Positions 53,394 to 64,000 of a stretch of DNA of 64,000 bases are shown piece by piece; positions within the stretch are counted from its first letter, which is position 1, and the number at the start of each line of letters is the position of its first letter. This DNA is from Saururus chinensis. Its lineage: Eukaryota > Streptophyta > Magnoliopsida > Piperales > Saururaceae. The DNA lies in contig CP141143.1 of NCBI GenBank assembly GCA_035235625.1, positions 36,875,178 through 36,939,177 of the forward strand, given 5' to 3'. Position numbers and translations under genes: made by a program. The notes under the pieces are model-generated. The model searched no databases and was not told where the DNA came from. It saw nothing but the letters and a program-made list of their open reading frames with translations.

Positions 53394-55248
53394 GTTACAA
53401 GACATCGAAATCGATCGTGGATAGCACCCAATGGCGTCGATTTCACGTTTAAAAGGTCCCACATAAGGGCGGAGGATGTGGGGTGACACTACAGGACTGA
53501 GGAGAGGTGGTGGAGGACTCCGATGGTCAAGTCCATTCGATAGCGGAGCCATCTGACAATCAGCGGCGCCAAGACGGCACCTAATCCTAAACCACACGCA
53601 CCGGCCAAAGGGAGGAGAAGAGGGCTGGACGGAGGCGGCGCAAGGCTCGGAAAGGTCGATAGGGCCATGCCCATGAGTGGTGACTAACATAACAATCTTT
53701 TCCATCTCCATATCGTGGTAGGCCGATTGGAGGCCACTCGATGTCCGGTGGGGGTAGGACGGTAAAAGGACAACACATGGCGCTATCTCTCTAGTGCTGT
53801 CAGACACATAATCGGCAGAGAGGAAGCCTGACTCATGCCAAAAAAGAGGGGAGGTACCGCTCTAGAGCAGACAACCATCTCCAAGTTGAGACCCGCCGAA
53901 GTTTGGTAGTTCAAAAGGTGTTTGGCATCCAACGATGCTCGGTGGCCCAAAACGGGTAGAAAACAAACCCTAGGGGCACAAGGATGAGCAGGGGTTACCA
54001 ACCGCTCTCGCTGGCTCTGTCGTGGCCCGAGTGGCCAAGAGGAGCTATCTCTAGTAGAGGGGATGGCCAAAGGTAGTGGTGACACACCGGATAGACAATA
54101 CAGAGAGAAGGAGAAAAGACTTGATTTTTGCAGAATGAATAGAGCAATCAAGTGAGAGAGGCGGATCTGGTTCCGATGGAGTGGAGGAGATGGAGGATGA
54201 ACCGGGCTAGGGATGGTGGCCCACTAGCGTCACTAGGATAGGGTGGAGTTGGACATAGGTCCGTCGGCCGTCTCGCTGCCGCCGGCCTCTGTTTCACCAA
54301 AATAGAGAACCGACAGAATAGGGCAGAGGGGCAAATGGAGTGAGGTGGCAAAGGGGAGGTCCACAGGGATGCTAGGAGTGGCCCCTCACTGTTACCATGC
54401 CGGGGCAGAGCTGTGGCCAATTGGCCGGCCCTTGCGGGCTAACGGCGGCGGCATAATCAAAGACCAAAGTGGCAGAACAACAGGCTAGAGCCACAACTGT
54501 AAGGGGGAAAATGGAGTGACGCGGAGGAGGAGGCCCACTATTGCCGGGAGGGGTAGCCTCCCACCGTCGCCGGACCAATGCGGAGTTGTGGCCGGCCGGC
54601 CCTTGTCGGCCCACGGTGGCGGCGAAAATACAATGCACGCAGAGAGAGGGAGCTAACGGGGGGGACAAAACTTAGGGGGCAGGCAGAGCTGGGTAGGGGC
54701 CGACCTTGCGGTCGCTGGCCCGCGGATGGCCAGACGGAGGCAGGGCGGAGCCCACCGGCCACCGCCGGCGCCGCTAAATCACAAGACAGAGAGAGTGAGG
54801 AGGGACCGGGGAAAATAGGGGAGGAGCTCACATAACTCAAACCGGGCTGGGGAGGCACCGGGGAGGTGGCCTTGCCGTCGCATGGCCATGTCCAGGCTGA
54901 GGCCGGCTGGCGTCCATTCAATGGCGCCTCTCCGGCTCATCTAGAACGAGAGAGAGAGAGAGAGAGAGAGCGTTGGGCGGTTCTGGGCAATTCCAGAATG
55001 GACTCGCCCGAGCCCGATGTTTTCATTATTTTATATATTTTTCCTTATCTTCTGCACTCTCATTCTCTCTCAATTGTTCGCGCCGTAAGAGCGCATCCAA
55101 GCCCATGACCTACGACTGAACCCACACCCGACTCTACGGGTACGATTACCGAAGCCAAACACGCCGAAACATCATATTTTTCTACCGGAAATTATCAAAA
55201 AATAGCAGATAAATGACAAGAAATCATAGGAAAATCAGGCGCATTACA
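53394..55248 (-). mobile_element. GC-rich LTR-like fragment between segments A and B
   Basis: The right end, read on the minus strand, starts TGTAATGCGCCTGATTTTCC, similar in layout to the TGTGACATCCCCGATTTT start of the LTR at 31231-39317. The rest is GC-rich with G/C skew and holds a GA microsatellite at 54949-54970. The left edge is the point where similarity of A to B stops, and it has no clear CA end or target-site duplication. Minus-strand frames across 53373-54921 are Pro/Ser/Arg-rich in several overlapping frames without a domain, so I do not call a gene. Confidence 0.5.
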
Positions 55249-55251
55249 AAC

Positions 55252-55745
55252 TCTCCCTCAATGGAAAAGATTAAGAATACGACTTTGATATTTAATGGAG
55301 GAGAGTTGGAAGAGGCAAAAAATTGGATTAAGGAATTGGATGAAGTCATGTTTGTGAAGCCAAACCACAAAATGAATATGACAACTTTTGTCATGAATGG
55401 AGAAGTCTTTTTTTAGTGGAAGATGGTGAGGAATTCTTTATTTATAGATAAGTAATTAGTTATACATGAAGAATTTCTTGAAGCATTAAATAAGCATTAT
55501 TTTTCTTTTAATATTTGAACACGGATGGAGATGGAAATACTTGACCTCTAGCACTATGATTAAATATGAAAATAAGTTTGTACAACTTCAGTATTTTGCC
55601 CAATATGTCATCCCTACCGAGGAGAGGAAAGCAAACATTTTGTTTGGGGCTTAAAAAGTGGGTAAAGGTTTTTAACCTCAAGGCCCACTTCTTTTGTAGA
55701 TGCAGTAGCCTAAGCATCCATTTTGGAAGAGGATTTTAATTAGTC
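55252..55745 (+). pseudogene. Decayed Ty3/gypsy gag, segment B
   Basis: MEKIKNTTLIFNGGELEEAK, NWIKELDEVMFVKPNHKMNM and TTFVMNGEVFF lead to a stop where the family has Trp (FFQWKMV-type). The match then continues through LYIDK, EEFLEALNKHYF-like and VQLQYFAQYVIPTEERKANI pieces in shifting frames, as in segment A. It is the same retroelement gag as at 48785-49310, duplicated with the segment. Confidence 0.8.
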
Positions 55746-56023
55746 TCAAGCATCATCAAAGGAAGAGGATTTTAATTAGTCTCGAGTATAATCAAAAGAG
55801 CACCAAGCATAACAATATTGTTAAAACATTTAACAATATTGCTAAAACTATTTAGCATTATTGTTGAAATGTTACAACAATATTATTAAAATGAGAAAGC
55901 CCCAACGAAACATGGTGCCTGACTTTAACCTTTAGAATAAAAAAGATGAAGGAGAAAATGAGGTGTGAAAGGGAGACAAAGGCAGGAAAGGCAGGCAAGA
56001 GGCAATGATTGGAGCAAGTACTT

Positions 56024-56383
56024 GTAAAATGCAGCTGGGAGAAGAAGCAGAAAGGGAGGCTAGTCAATGGAAGAGGAGGGATGAGCCTTATGGTTGAAAC
56101 CCTAGGGCATTAATGTTGGAAGGGAAGAGTGAGGACTTTTGGTGGGAGTGGATATAAAGATAAGAGTATTTTCATCTAAAAATAATGTAAAAGCAGGCAG
56201 TGTGTAAAATGCGATTGGGAGAAGAAGCAGAAAGGGAGGCTAGTCAATGGAAGAGGAGGGATGAGCCTTATGGTTGAAATCCTTGGGCATTAATGTTGGA
56301 AGGGAAGAGTGAGGACTTTTGGTGGGAGTGGATATAAAGATAAGAGTATTTTCATCTAAAAATAATGTAAAAGCAGGCAGTGT
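56024..56383. repeat. 180-base perfect-looking tandem duplication
   Basis: The unit from GTAAAATGC through GGCAGTGT occurs twice with a period of exactly 180 bases (for example 56031 and 56211). Only a few differences are visible (GCAGCTGGGA versus GCGATTGGGA, and AACCCTAGGG versus AATCCTTGGG). Segment A has only one unit, so this duplication postdates the A/B duplication. Confidence 0.85.
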
Positions 56384-59300
56384 GTAATAAGCGTATAAAA
56401 TCCAAGTGATAAATAAAATGTCAATCTTTGTCGAAGTAATTTGTAAATCGTCCTTAAAGTAAAAAATTATATTTTTGTATGGGAGAATTATGTAATTATT
56501 TCTAAGTGGACATACTGTGACTAATAGAAAAGGTGAAAATGGTGAATTCCTACTTCCCTTATAGCATACATTCTAAGCAAATTGTGCCTATACAAGGTCA
56601 TGAGAACATATGTATGAGACTATAATTTAAAACTGAGCAATATACCATACAAAAGTGTACATTGATTATATTATGCACTAGAATTTGCTTTTTTAGTCAT
56701 CACTTTATCTTGCTCTATTTGATTTTGATACAAAATCTTTTCCTCTATCTCATATAAATGCTGCAAGTGAAAATTTTCTCACCATGGTTATCACATCCAC
56801 AAAATATTAAAAGTAGCTAGGTTTTAGAAATAAAACAACAACAAATAGTAGTGGCTTTTATAGGTCATATATTGTAAATAACAGTCTATATTGACAATAA
56901 AAAACTTCATTGTAGAAGATTAAAGTTATACTAAGTTTTTAAATGACAAAATATCTTCTTAGTGGGGTGCAAGGATATGAAAGATAGAATCAATTAAAGT
57001 TGTGTAACAATGGGTCACAACTTTCTAACAGCCCTACGTTATATATATGAGCAATTGGCCAAGCTTTATTTCTGTACATTTTTTTATAGACGAGCATTGG
57101 CTAAGTTTTATGTTTGTATTTTTACTGTTCAAAGGTACATAAAATATTCTTTCATATTTGTGCACTTCCCATTACATTGTTGCTAGAAATAGGTAAGAAT
57201 ACTTAATGAAGCTAAATAATTTCAGCATGATGTTGAATAAAACAATGAGTATAAACTTCCGTAGACACCCATTTATTTGTTTTTGTTCAAAATGACACTA
57301 CAATTGGGTAATTTTTGTAATTTATATCTATATGTATATTATTATTAAAGTGAGAAGGGGCAAATTTTTTTGTCATGGTATGTCTATATTGCCCTTTCAA
57401 TAAATTCTTAACTATTTTAGAATTTAAGAGACCTAAAATATTATAATAATTTATTTAATAAGTATAACCTTGCGACCATATAAAAAAATATGACTTTCAT
57501 AGTCCTTAATTGGTCTAGAATAGTTTAGAACTAATTAAAGTGAGAAGGGGGCATAATTTTTTGTCATAGAAGTCCTATATTACCCCTAATTGTTATTATT
57601 ATTAAAATGAAAAGTATTCCTAGATTTTTATCATAAAAATTTACCCCCAATACAACTCAAAATCTATAGAGCACAACACATGCAATATGTATCTACACTT
57701 CTACTAATGTAACTTAATAGAAGCAAAATACTAGTGAGGTGTTAAAAAGTAATTTCTTAATAAATGGGGAGGCAAAATATCCCAATCAAAGTTATATGCC
57801 AATAAAGTGTAATATGGTATTCTAACAGACTTATTATCAAAATTATTTAGATGTTAAATAGTGTGACTAATTAAATATTTTTTTATAGAAATTATATTTA
57901 ACATTCAATTTGGTACAGTAGATCGCTCTATTCTAAATTAGAGTTCTTTAAATATGCCCTAATTCATGACCTTTTGTAGGCACAAATGACTTGAGAAGTA
58001 ATGACGCAAGGGCATCACAAGTACAAATTCATCATTTTCAGCTTTCCCATCACCATCACAGTATCTCCACTCAGAATGACAACAGGATTCTACCAACAAG
58101 ACATATTTCATAATCAAGTTCTAATAATTGCTTCTAACACAATACATATATTTGAGAAGATAATGGGATTGCCATGGTGCCAATCAACATCTTGCCTAAA
58201 GAAAATTATTAAAAAAACAAAGGAAATGACAAAGGTTTATGGCCTTTCCATATGGGCCAAACGATCTCATCTTGTCTCGGAAATAAAAACTCATGATTAG
58301 AAAATTCATGATTCACAGATGTTAAAAAGAATTTAAGCATAGATTAAGACAGAAAAACCCGTCATCACGAAAGTCTTTCTTAGTCGAACCGGCAGCTTCC
58401 AGAGACAGTCTTCACACACGGAATGGTCATAACAACACGGCAGATTGGAACAGAGAATTCGCAAGTGAAGAATTTGGAACAGAGAACGTACAATACTGAT
58501 TAAAAGATTTAAAAATCAGGAAAAAAAAACTGCTCCAGATATCCACCCAAGAAAGTAATCTCAGATTATACCATGAGTTTAACCGTAAGTCAGACTAACA
58601 ATACTGTCATCAGTGCCACAGTTCTTGATTGAACCAGCTGCTTCCCAAGTCTTCAAAAGAAGAGAAGATACATCTGGTTGCGTGCAGGAACCTTTGCAGT
58701 ATTCTACCATGCAAGTTACATACAAACAAGACACGGAATTATATCAAACACCATATTCATAACAAGAACAGAAATAACATCAATTCATTGCCACATGAGT
58801 CAGCTCTAATAATCACTAGAATGAAACAGAAGAAAATAAAATTGTCGGATCCATTGATTGCTGGAAAATAAAATCGTCAGATACTAACATCACAGCCTAA
58901 CCTGATTCTTCTGAACTCGTTAAAAATAACATAGAACAGCAGACATTGTCGATGGATCAGAGGAAACAATTCATTAAAGCAAAACAAAAAAAAAACACAA
59001 TCAAGTTGCAGACCTCTACTCCACTGTGGAAGGGATCATGCAGCACCGCCGTCTTTATCCCTCCTCTCTTCGATCTCTTCTCTCTTCCTCTCTCTGTCTC
59101 CTCTCTTCGATCTCTTCTCGTTCCCTCTCTCTGTTTCCTTTTATGGGCAGAAGGGGATGTTAAATCGGGAAGTGAGGCGGTTGGGGGGGTTTCCAAGAAT
59201 TGGTCGCAAGATGAAATGTTCAAAAAGGAAACTTACTAGATGGATTTGTATTACTGAGTCAAGGAAACGATCACGTAGCTCCAGCACCACCGTCTTCTCC

Positions 59301-59706
59301 CTTCCATCTCTTCTCTTTCCCTCTCTCCCTTTCCTTTTATTGGCAGATATTTGAATCATTTTCTGCTCTGTAAAATAAAAAGAAAAATCTGTCCATGTGG
59401 TACCCATGGCAATCATCGGCACACTCAATAACTGAGTAGGAGAACCTCCAGGAAGAGAAGGCATTGGACCAGCTTCAGGGGCCGGTGGTTCTTTGGGGTT
59501 CTGTGTCATTAATTTGCCATTCCTAGTTTCAATATTTTTAATAAACATGGTATATTTAAGTCATATGAATTGTTCTATGTTCTGAGTTCTTCAGTTTTCT
59601 TGACATGAATTGTTCTCTGTTCTGAATTCTTCACTTTTCTTCACATGGGATATTAAGTTTATTGAATTGTTCTCTGTTCTGAGTTCTTCACTCTTCTCTG
59701 TTCCAG

Positions 59707-59754
59707 GCTGCTCCTGTTGTTCACTTCTTCTATTCGGACGAGGACAGGAGCGAG
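59707..59754 (+). CDS. Short symmetric exon, segment B copy 1 (putative)
   Basis: Forty-eight bases between TCTGTTCCAG and GTTTGT encode AAPVVHFFYSDEDRSE. The matching exon in segment A differs by a few substitutions. Both splice signals are conserved. Upstream sequence from about 59400 is open on both strands (minus strand: PKEPPAPEAGPMPSLPGGSP), so the real coding strand of the neighbourhood is uncertain. Confidence 0.4.
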
Positions 59755-60046
59755 GTTTGTTTTATGCTTTCTGAAACTGAATTTTCTGATTTGCCCAAAA
59801 AGGAAACTGAGTTTTCTGAGTAGATGATCCAAAAAAGTCGTCTCAGTCTATTATTTTCGAAGGATTTTCTTCTTCACTTCTCTGGACATAATATTTGAAC
59901 TGTTCTCTATATTGAGTTTTCTTCAACTTTCTTGACATAATATTTGAACTGTTATCTATTCTGAGTTCTTCACTTTTCTCGACATGGTATATTTAAGTCA
60001 ACTGAATTGTTCTCTGTTCTGAGTTCTTCACCTTTCTGTGTTGCAG

Positions 60047-60091
60047 ACTGCTCCATTTAATACCATGTGTTCGGAGGAGGACAGGATCAAG
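60047..60091 (+). CDS. Short symmetric exon, segment B copy 2 (putative)
   Basis: Forty-five bases between TGTGTTGCAG and GTTTGT encode TAPFNTMCSEEDRIK. The start (AP), the end (EDR-K) and the flanking intron words match the exon 340 bases upstream, so the pair arose by tandem duplication of an intron-exon unit. A further AG-flanked piece, 60211-60229, again ends GATCAAG before GTTTGT but is 19 bases long and would shift the frame. Confidence 0.35.
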
Positions 60092-60349
60092 GTTTGTATT
60101 CTGCTTTCTGAAACTGGATTTTCTGATTTGCCCAAAATGAAAAACTGAGTTTTCTACGCAGATGGTAAAAAACGTCGTGTCTATTATTTTTTAATTATTT
60201 TCTCTTGCAGACATTATTACGAGATCAAGGTTTGTCTTGTCTGCATCTGTTTATTTTTTATTATGTTTGATGAATTATTTACCTAAATAATAACTTTATA
60301 ATTGGTGTTTAATTTCCGCGTGTTTTTTTTTCTATGCTGGTGGTGGCAG

Positions 60350-60604
60350 ATTCACAGATTTACTGTGGAGGGACATTCCAATGCGCAATATACTGTGCCA
60401 AATTTCCGCGTGTTTATTCTTGACAGTTGTTGTAAAGGCAAATCTGTTGCACTTTGTTCGTTCAGGACTCATGAAATGAGAAAAGCCTACTTAATGAAAA
60501 TTGGAAACAAACCTGTAGTTATCTTCTCGTGCATCTATTCAAACCATCACCTAATTTGTGTTGGTGAGAAATCAGATTTCGCAAGTGTAGGCTGCCAGTT
60601 GTAG
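60350..60604 (+). CDS. Plausible last exon of an unidentified protein
   Basis: After a pyrimidine-rich run and GGTGGCAG, an 84-codon frame begins IHRFTVEGHSNAQYTVPNF and passes through KGKSVALCSFRTHEMRKAYL and MKIGNKPVVIFSCIYSNHHL. It ends ICVGEKSDFASVGCQL and TAG at 60602-60604. It is open throughout, whereas the copy at 26616-26890 is frameshifted. It could join an upstream exon ending at 60229 or 60091, but phase was not resolved. There is no domain that I recognise. It may be a real gene end, or a gene fragment carried by the repeat. Confidence 0.45.
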   Translation: MHRFTVEGHSNAQYTVPNFRVFILDSCCKGKSVALCSFRTHEMRKAYLMKIGNKPVVIFSCIYSNHHLICVGEKSDFASVGCQL

Positions 60605-61013
60605 TATCTTTTCTTGTTCATGGATAAAAGTCATCCATACTTAGACATTTCAAGTATTATACTTATTTCTACAATTATCTTGTCAATTTTTTTATAGTTA
60701 ATACACATAGTCTAATAGCATATTTGATTTAGTAAAAAGGGTAACCCCCAAAGCTGGAAACAAGACATTTATATTAAAATACACGAGGACATGCAACCAT
60801 TCGTCTAACAAATGTTTACATTCTTCCCTCTAATTACAGTTTGAGTAAAATGGTATAAAATAAGTATTTTAAAAATAGGTTTAATTGGCAGTTTAGATTA
60901 GTAACTAGGTTGAGTCAACTTGTTATTCAAGAACATTCTTCTTTATTATATATTATATTTTAAAATAAATTAAAAAATTAAAATAAAATATATTATTGAT
61001 GCATAAAAAAATG

Positions 61014-61085
61014 AGTCACTAGTACCTTAAGTAGTAGCGATGTGTATATTATATGTGCATCGCTACTACGTAGGGTACTAATGAC
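61014..61085. repeat. Conserved hairpin, copy 3 of 4
   Basis: GTCACTAGTACCTTAAGTAG pairs with the right arm ending GTAGGGTACTAATGAC. Compared with 27264-27335 some stem positions differ, and pairing is mostly kept. Confidence 0.7.
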
Positions 61086-61189
61086 AATTTCTTTTGCGTC
61101 GCTAATATATTTTCTTTTAATTTTTTTTATTAATATTAAATATAATATATAATAAATTATTTTTAAAAAATCTAAATTAATTTCTCCCA

Positions 61190-61415
61190 TCTATCTCTCC
61201 TCTCTCTTCTCTTCTCTCTCTCCTCATTACCTTCTTTCTCTTTCTCTCTCTCCTCTCTTTACCATATTTCTCTCTTTCTTTTCTCTCTCTTCTCATCTAT
61301 CTCTATCTACTCTAACTCTATCTTCTGATCTAGATATCTCTCTCTCTTCACTTTATTTCTCATCTCCCTCTCTCTTCACTACTCTCTCATCTCTCTTCAT
61401 TCTCTCTCTTATGCG
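61190..61415. repeat. CT-rich tract of module 1 in segment B
   Basis: A pyrimidine tract equivalent to 27425-27690, followed by GGGTAAATGTGAGCCCC and GGAGGAATGAGAATAAAGTAG. Confidence 0.8.
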
Positions 61416-62786
61416 GGTAAATGTGAGCCCCAGCTCTAAGGAGGAATGAGAATAAAGTAGTAAAAACGGTAGCCCCCCATAGCTGGAAACAAGACATTTA
61501 CATGAAAATACATAAGGAAATGCAACCATTCGTTTGACTAATATTTACATTCTTGCGTCTAATTATGGTTTGCATAAAATGCTATAGAGTAAGTATTTTA
61601 AAAATAGGTTTAATTGGAAATTTAGATTATTGACTAGGTTTAGTCAACTAGTTAACTTTAGATCCTAATTGTCTTAGTGGATTTGAACCACAATCTTTTA
61701 GGTAGAAAGACAAGTCTTGTTCCCAATTGCTCTATAGATTTAGCTAAAGTGATAATTTCTTAAAATATATTTAAGTTGATAAAAGGAACATTTAATAGAA
61801 ATTACCATGAACCTTTTTCCTTTCTACCATATATCATTTAACATCAAGAAGTGGAAGCTTTAAAAAGGAACACTTTCTATTAAATGACTTTTAGCTGATA
61901 AATGCTAAATTAGAGTCCATCAAACTCCTTTCCTTCATAGGTTATTCGATAGAGAGAGATAACTACAAGGGTATCCTGGGTGTTGTGAGTTTTGTTTGAA
62001 GATATGGTTATATGTTTTGTAATTGACTTTATTTTTGTGATTAAAATTATGCTTAATTCATGTAAGCTTTTAAATCTTAGGAGTCTGATAAGGTTTGTAA
62101 TATACCTAGTTAGATTAGAAATGAATTTGCATGAAAAATAAAAATTGAAATGTTTTGAATTTCAAGGAGGAAGACTTAATCAGAATGATAAGCTTTTAGG
62201 TAAATTTTCACACACTCATATACACAAACACTTAAATTTTTTATAGAAAAACCTTATTAAAAGTTTAGGCTGAGATTTGGACATTGACAAAGATCACATT
62301 TAGTGTTAAAACACGATTGATTGTCCTTCATTAAGTGATCGATTGGGCTTGAATAAGAGGGGATTATGAAACCTTAATCAATTTTCATTTAATATTTTCA
62401 TCATTTTTAATTACTTTCTTATTTTAATTAAATTTCAATTGTTATCTTTTATTTGAATTTTTCTTCCTTTTTGTGATTTAGCTAGCTTTAGTAACTTATG
62501 TTTATTCTTGTTTATTATTTGCTTTAATTAGTCTTAGTTAGACTAGTTACTATTGTTATAAGTTGTTAACTATATTATAGTTTACTTGAATTAGATTAAA
62601 ATTACTTTTTTTGATTTCAAATCTCTGTGGGATTGGCACTCGATTTAGCTACTTAACTACCGTAAATTTATATGCTTGCGAGTAAATATTTTAAATTTAG
62701 CAACACTTTCTCATTTATTATATACTATATTTTAAAGTTAAATAATAATTAAGAATATGACATATTAGTGATGCATAGAAAAATGA

Positions 62787-62854
62787 GGCACTAGTACCTT
62801 AGGTAGTAGCAATGTATTTGCATATGCGTCACTACTACTTAGGGTACCAATGAC
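62787..62854. repeat. Conserved hairpin, copy 4 of 4
   Basis: GGCACTAGTACCTTAGGTAG pairs with the right arm around ACTACTACTTAGGGTACC. It is equivalent to 29061-29128. Confidence 0.65.
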
Positions 62855-62954
62855 ACAATTTCTTATGCATCGCTACTATATTTTATTTTAAAATTTATTT
62901 ATTAAATTTTAAATATAATTATAATAATTTTTTTTCAAAAAATCTAAATTAATT

Positions 62955-63240
62955 TCTCCCCCTCTATCTCTCATTTCTCCCCTCTCTCTCTCTCATCTTT
63001 CTCCTCTCTCATCCTCTTCTCTCTCTCCCCTCTCTCTTCCCTCTCTCTCTTCTCTCTACCCTTTTTTCTCTCTACCATATTTCATTCTTTCTTCACTCTC
63101 TCATCTTGTCTCTCTCTATCTACTTTCACCCTATCTTTTCATCTAGACCTCTCTTCACTATGCTTCTCATCTTCTCTCTCTTCACCGCTCTCTCCTCTCT
63201 CTTTCCTTTCTCTTCTCTCTTCACCCTCTCTCTCTCTTAT
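62955..63240. repeat. CT-rich tract of module 2 in segment B
   Basis: A pyrimidine tract equivalent to 29230-29497, closed by GCGTAAATGTGAGCCCTAG and GGAGGAATGGAATAAAGTAGG. Confidence 0.8.
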
Positions 63241-63879
63241 GCGCGTAAATGTGAGCCCTAGCTCTGAGGAGGAATGGAATAAAGTAGGAAACTTTTATTA
63301 ATTTATTCTTATTTATATATTATATATAAAAATAATAAATATTAAATACATATATTATATTTGCTAAGTTTTTTAATTTTTAATATGTATTTATTATTTA
63401 TTATACATTTAAATAATAAATATTAAAGTAAATTAAATAAAAAACTATTAAGTGTTGCTAATAGTAGTAATATTAGCGAGCCTTTTGGGAAAAGTGTCAC
63501 TAATAGTCTTAATTTATTTCAAAAAATTATATTATTTTATTTACAATGCTTTATTTAAAGTATCGCTAATAGCACAACTAATATGGATGTTTTAATAAAA
63601 TGGTCATTATTATAAATACTTTTTGCCATGCTTTTAGAAAAGCATCGCAAATAGTTGTAAATTTTTTATTTTTTTAAATTTATAACTATTAGTAATGCCT
63701 TTTCAAAATCATCACAAATAGTGTTAGTTTTAAAGATGCTTTTATAAAAGCATCGCTACTAGTTGAACCATTAGTGTCGCTAATAGATATAAATTTTGCA
63801 ACACTTTTCTATGCATCACAAATACTAGTTTTTAGGGACGCTTTGTATTGTGTCGCTAATAAAAGCATTGCTAATAATC

Positions 63880-63894
63880 ATTTTTGTTGTAGTG
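63880..63894 (-). other. CACTA-type terminal inverted repeat, segment B
   Basis: On the minus strand it reads CACTACAACAAAAAT followed by GATTATTAGCAATGC. It is the counterpart of 30133-30149. Subterminal repeats of the TTAGCGAT type continue on both sides. Confidence 0.65.
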
Positions 63895-64000
63895 AACTTT
63901 TAGCGATTCTTTTATACCACTATGTGTGACACTTTTTAAAAGGCATCACTAATAGTTATAAGTTTAAAAAACATATATAAATAGTTGTATTATTTGCGGC

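Larger units (their letters stand above)
55249..59865. repeat. Segment B, left part: copy of segment A
   Basis: Collinear with 48765-53393 in the same orientation. It begins at AACTCT shared with the A copy. It carries a 180-base tandem duplication that A lacks. It continues without a break into the part shared with segment C. The stretch 55746-58380 has no recognisable gene. Confidence 0.85.
60231..64000. repeat. Segment B, right part: copy of segment C
   Basis: Collinear with 26498-30250. It includes the exon at 60350-60604, two hairpin-plus-CT modules (60910-61470 and 62700-63290), and a CACTA-like end at 63880-63894. A repeat of about 190 bases starting at GTAACCCCCAAAGCTGGAAA (60739) recurs at 61468 on the far side of module 1, as it does in segment C. 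The window ends inside this segment. Confidence 0.85.

Noticed and set aside
53373..54921. Series of Pro/Ser/Arg-rich minus-strand frames
   Set aside because: GC-skewed DNA keeps several frames open at once. There is no start context, domain or splice pattern, and the block looks like an LTR fragment.
1..64000. tRNA, rRNA or organellar inserts
   Set aside because: No cloverleaf with a conserved T-loop, no ribosomal signature and no plastid or mitochondrial gene could be recognised by eye. A dedicated scan was not possible.

Overview
This window looks like nuclear DNA from a flowering plant. The evidence is a receptor-like protein (RLP) relic of the EIX2/Cf type, Ty3/gypsy retroelements with the plant initiator-Met tRNA primer site, many long LTRs, MITEs, and large fields of CACTA-like subterminal repeats with poly-pyrimidine tracts. 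No bacterial, organellar or viral gene organisation is visible. I cannot name the species. No complete, clearly functional protein gene could be supported. Nearly everything is repeat, transposon or broken gene.

Layout. 0-8.3 kb: two direct copies of an RLP locus on the minus strand. One is a 3' stub (1394-1959). The other is nearly full length (4825-7642) but carries two in-frame stops and two frameshifts. Three MITEs lie here, and one (4240-4424) has an empty site in the other copy. 8.7-15.2 kb: a palindromic DNA element, then a 3'-truncated chromovirus-like gypsy element (minus strand) split by a 2.3 kb solo LTR with a perfect GCTGA target-site duplication. 15.2-23.2 kb: a 3.05 kb solo LTR, small hairpins, and a possible DNA element bounded by GGCCATGGCC-rich clusters. 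23.2-26.5 kb: a truncated LTR holding a nested solo LTR with a perfect CACAT duplication.

26.5-30.25 kb (segment C) is repeated at 60.2-64.0 kb, and 48.8-53.4 kb (segment A) is repeated at 55.25-59.9 kb (segment B), so this part is built from segmental duplications. They carry decayed gypsy gag, short exon-like pieces with good splice signals, a plausible last exon of an unidentified gene (60350-60604), and CACTA-like terminal and subterminal repeats. 31.2-39.3 kb is a three-level LTR nest. 40.5-48.5 kb is a CACTA-like repeat field split by a second gypsy element with both LTRs (42485-47730), of the same family as the first.

The parts do not form a pathway. They record repeated insertion, LTR-LTR recombination to solo LTRs, segmental duplication and decay, with stops that often look like C-to-T or G-to-A changes. 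I did not find a convincing undescribed system. The most unusual items are the hairpin-plus-pyrimidine-tract repeat family in segments B and C, the repeated short symmetric exons, and a 2.3 kb LTR carrying about 13 imperfect hairpins in tandem.
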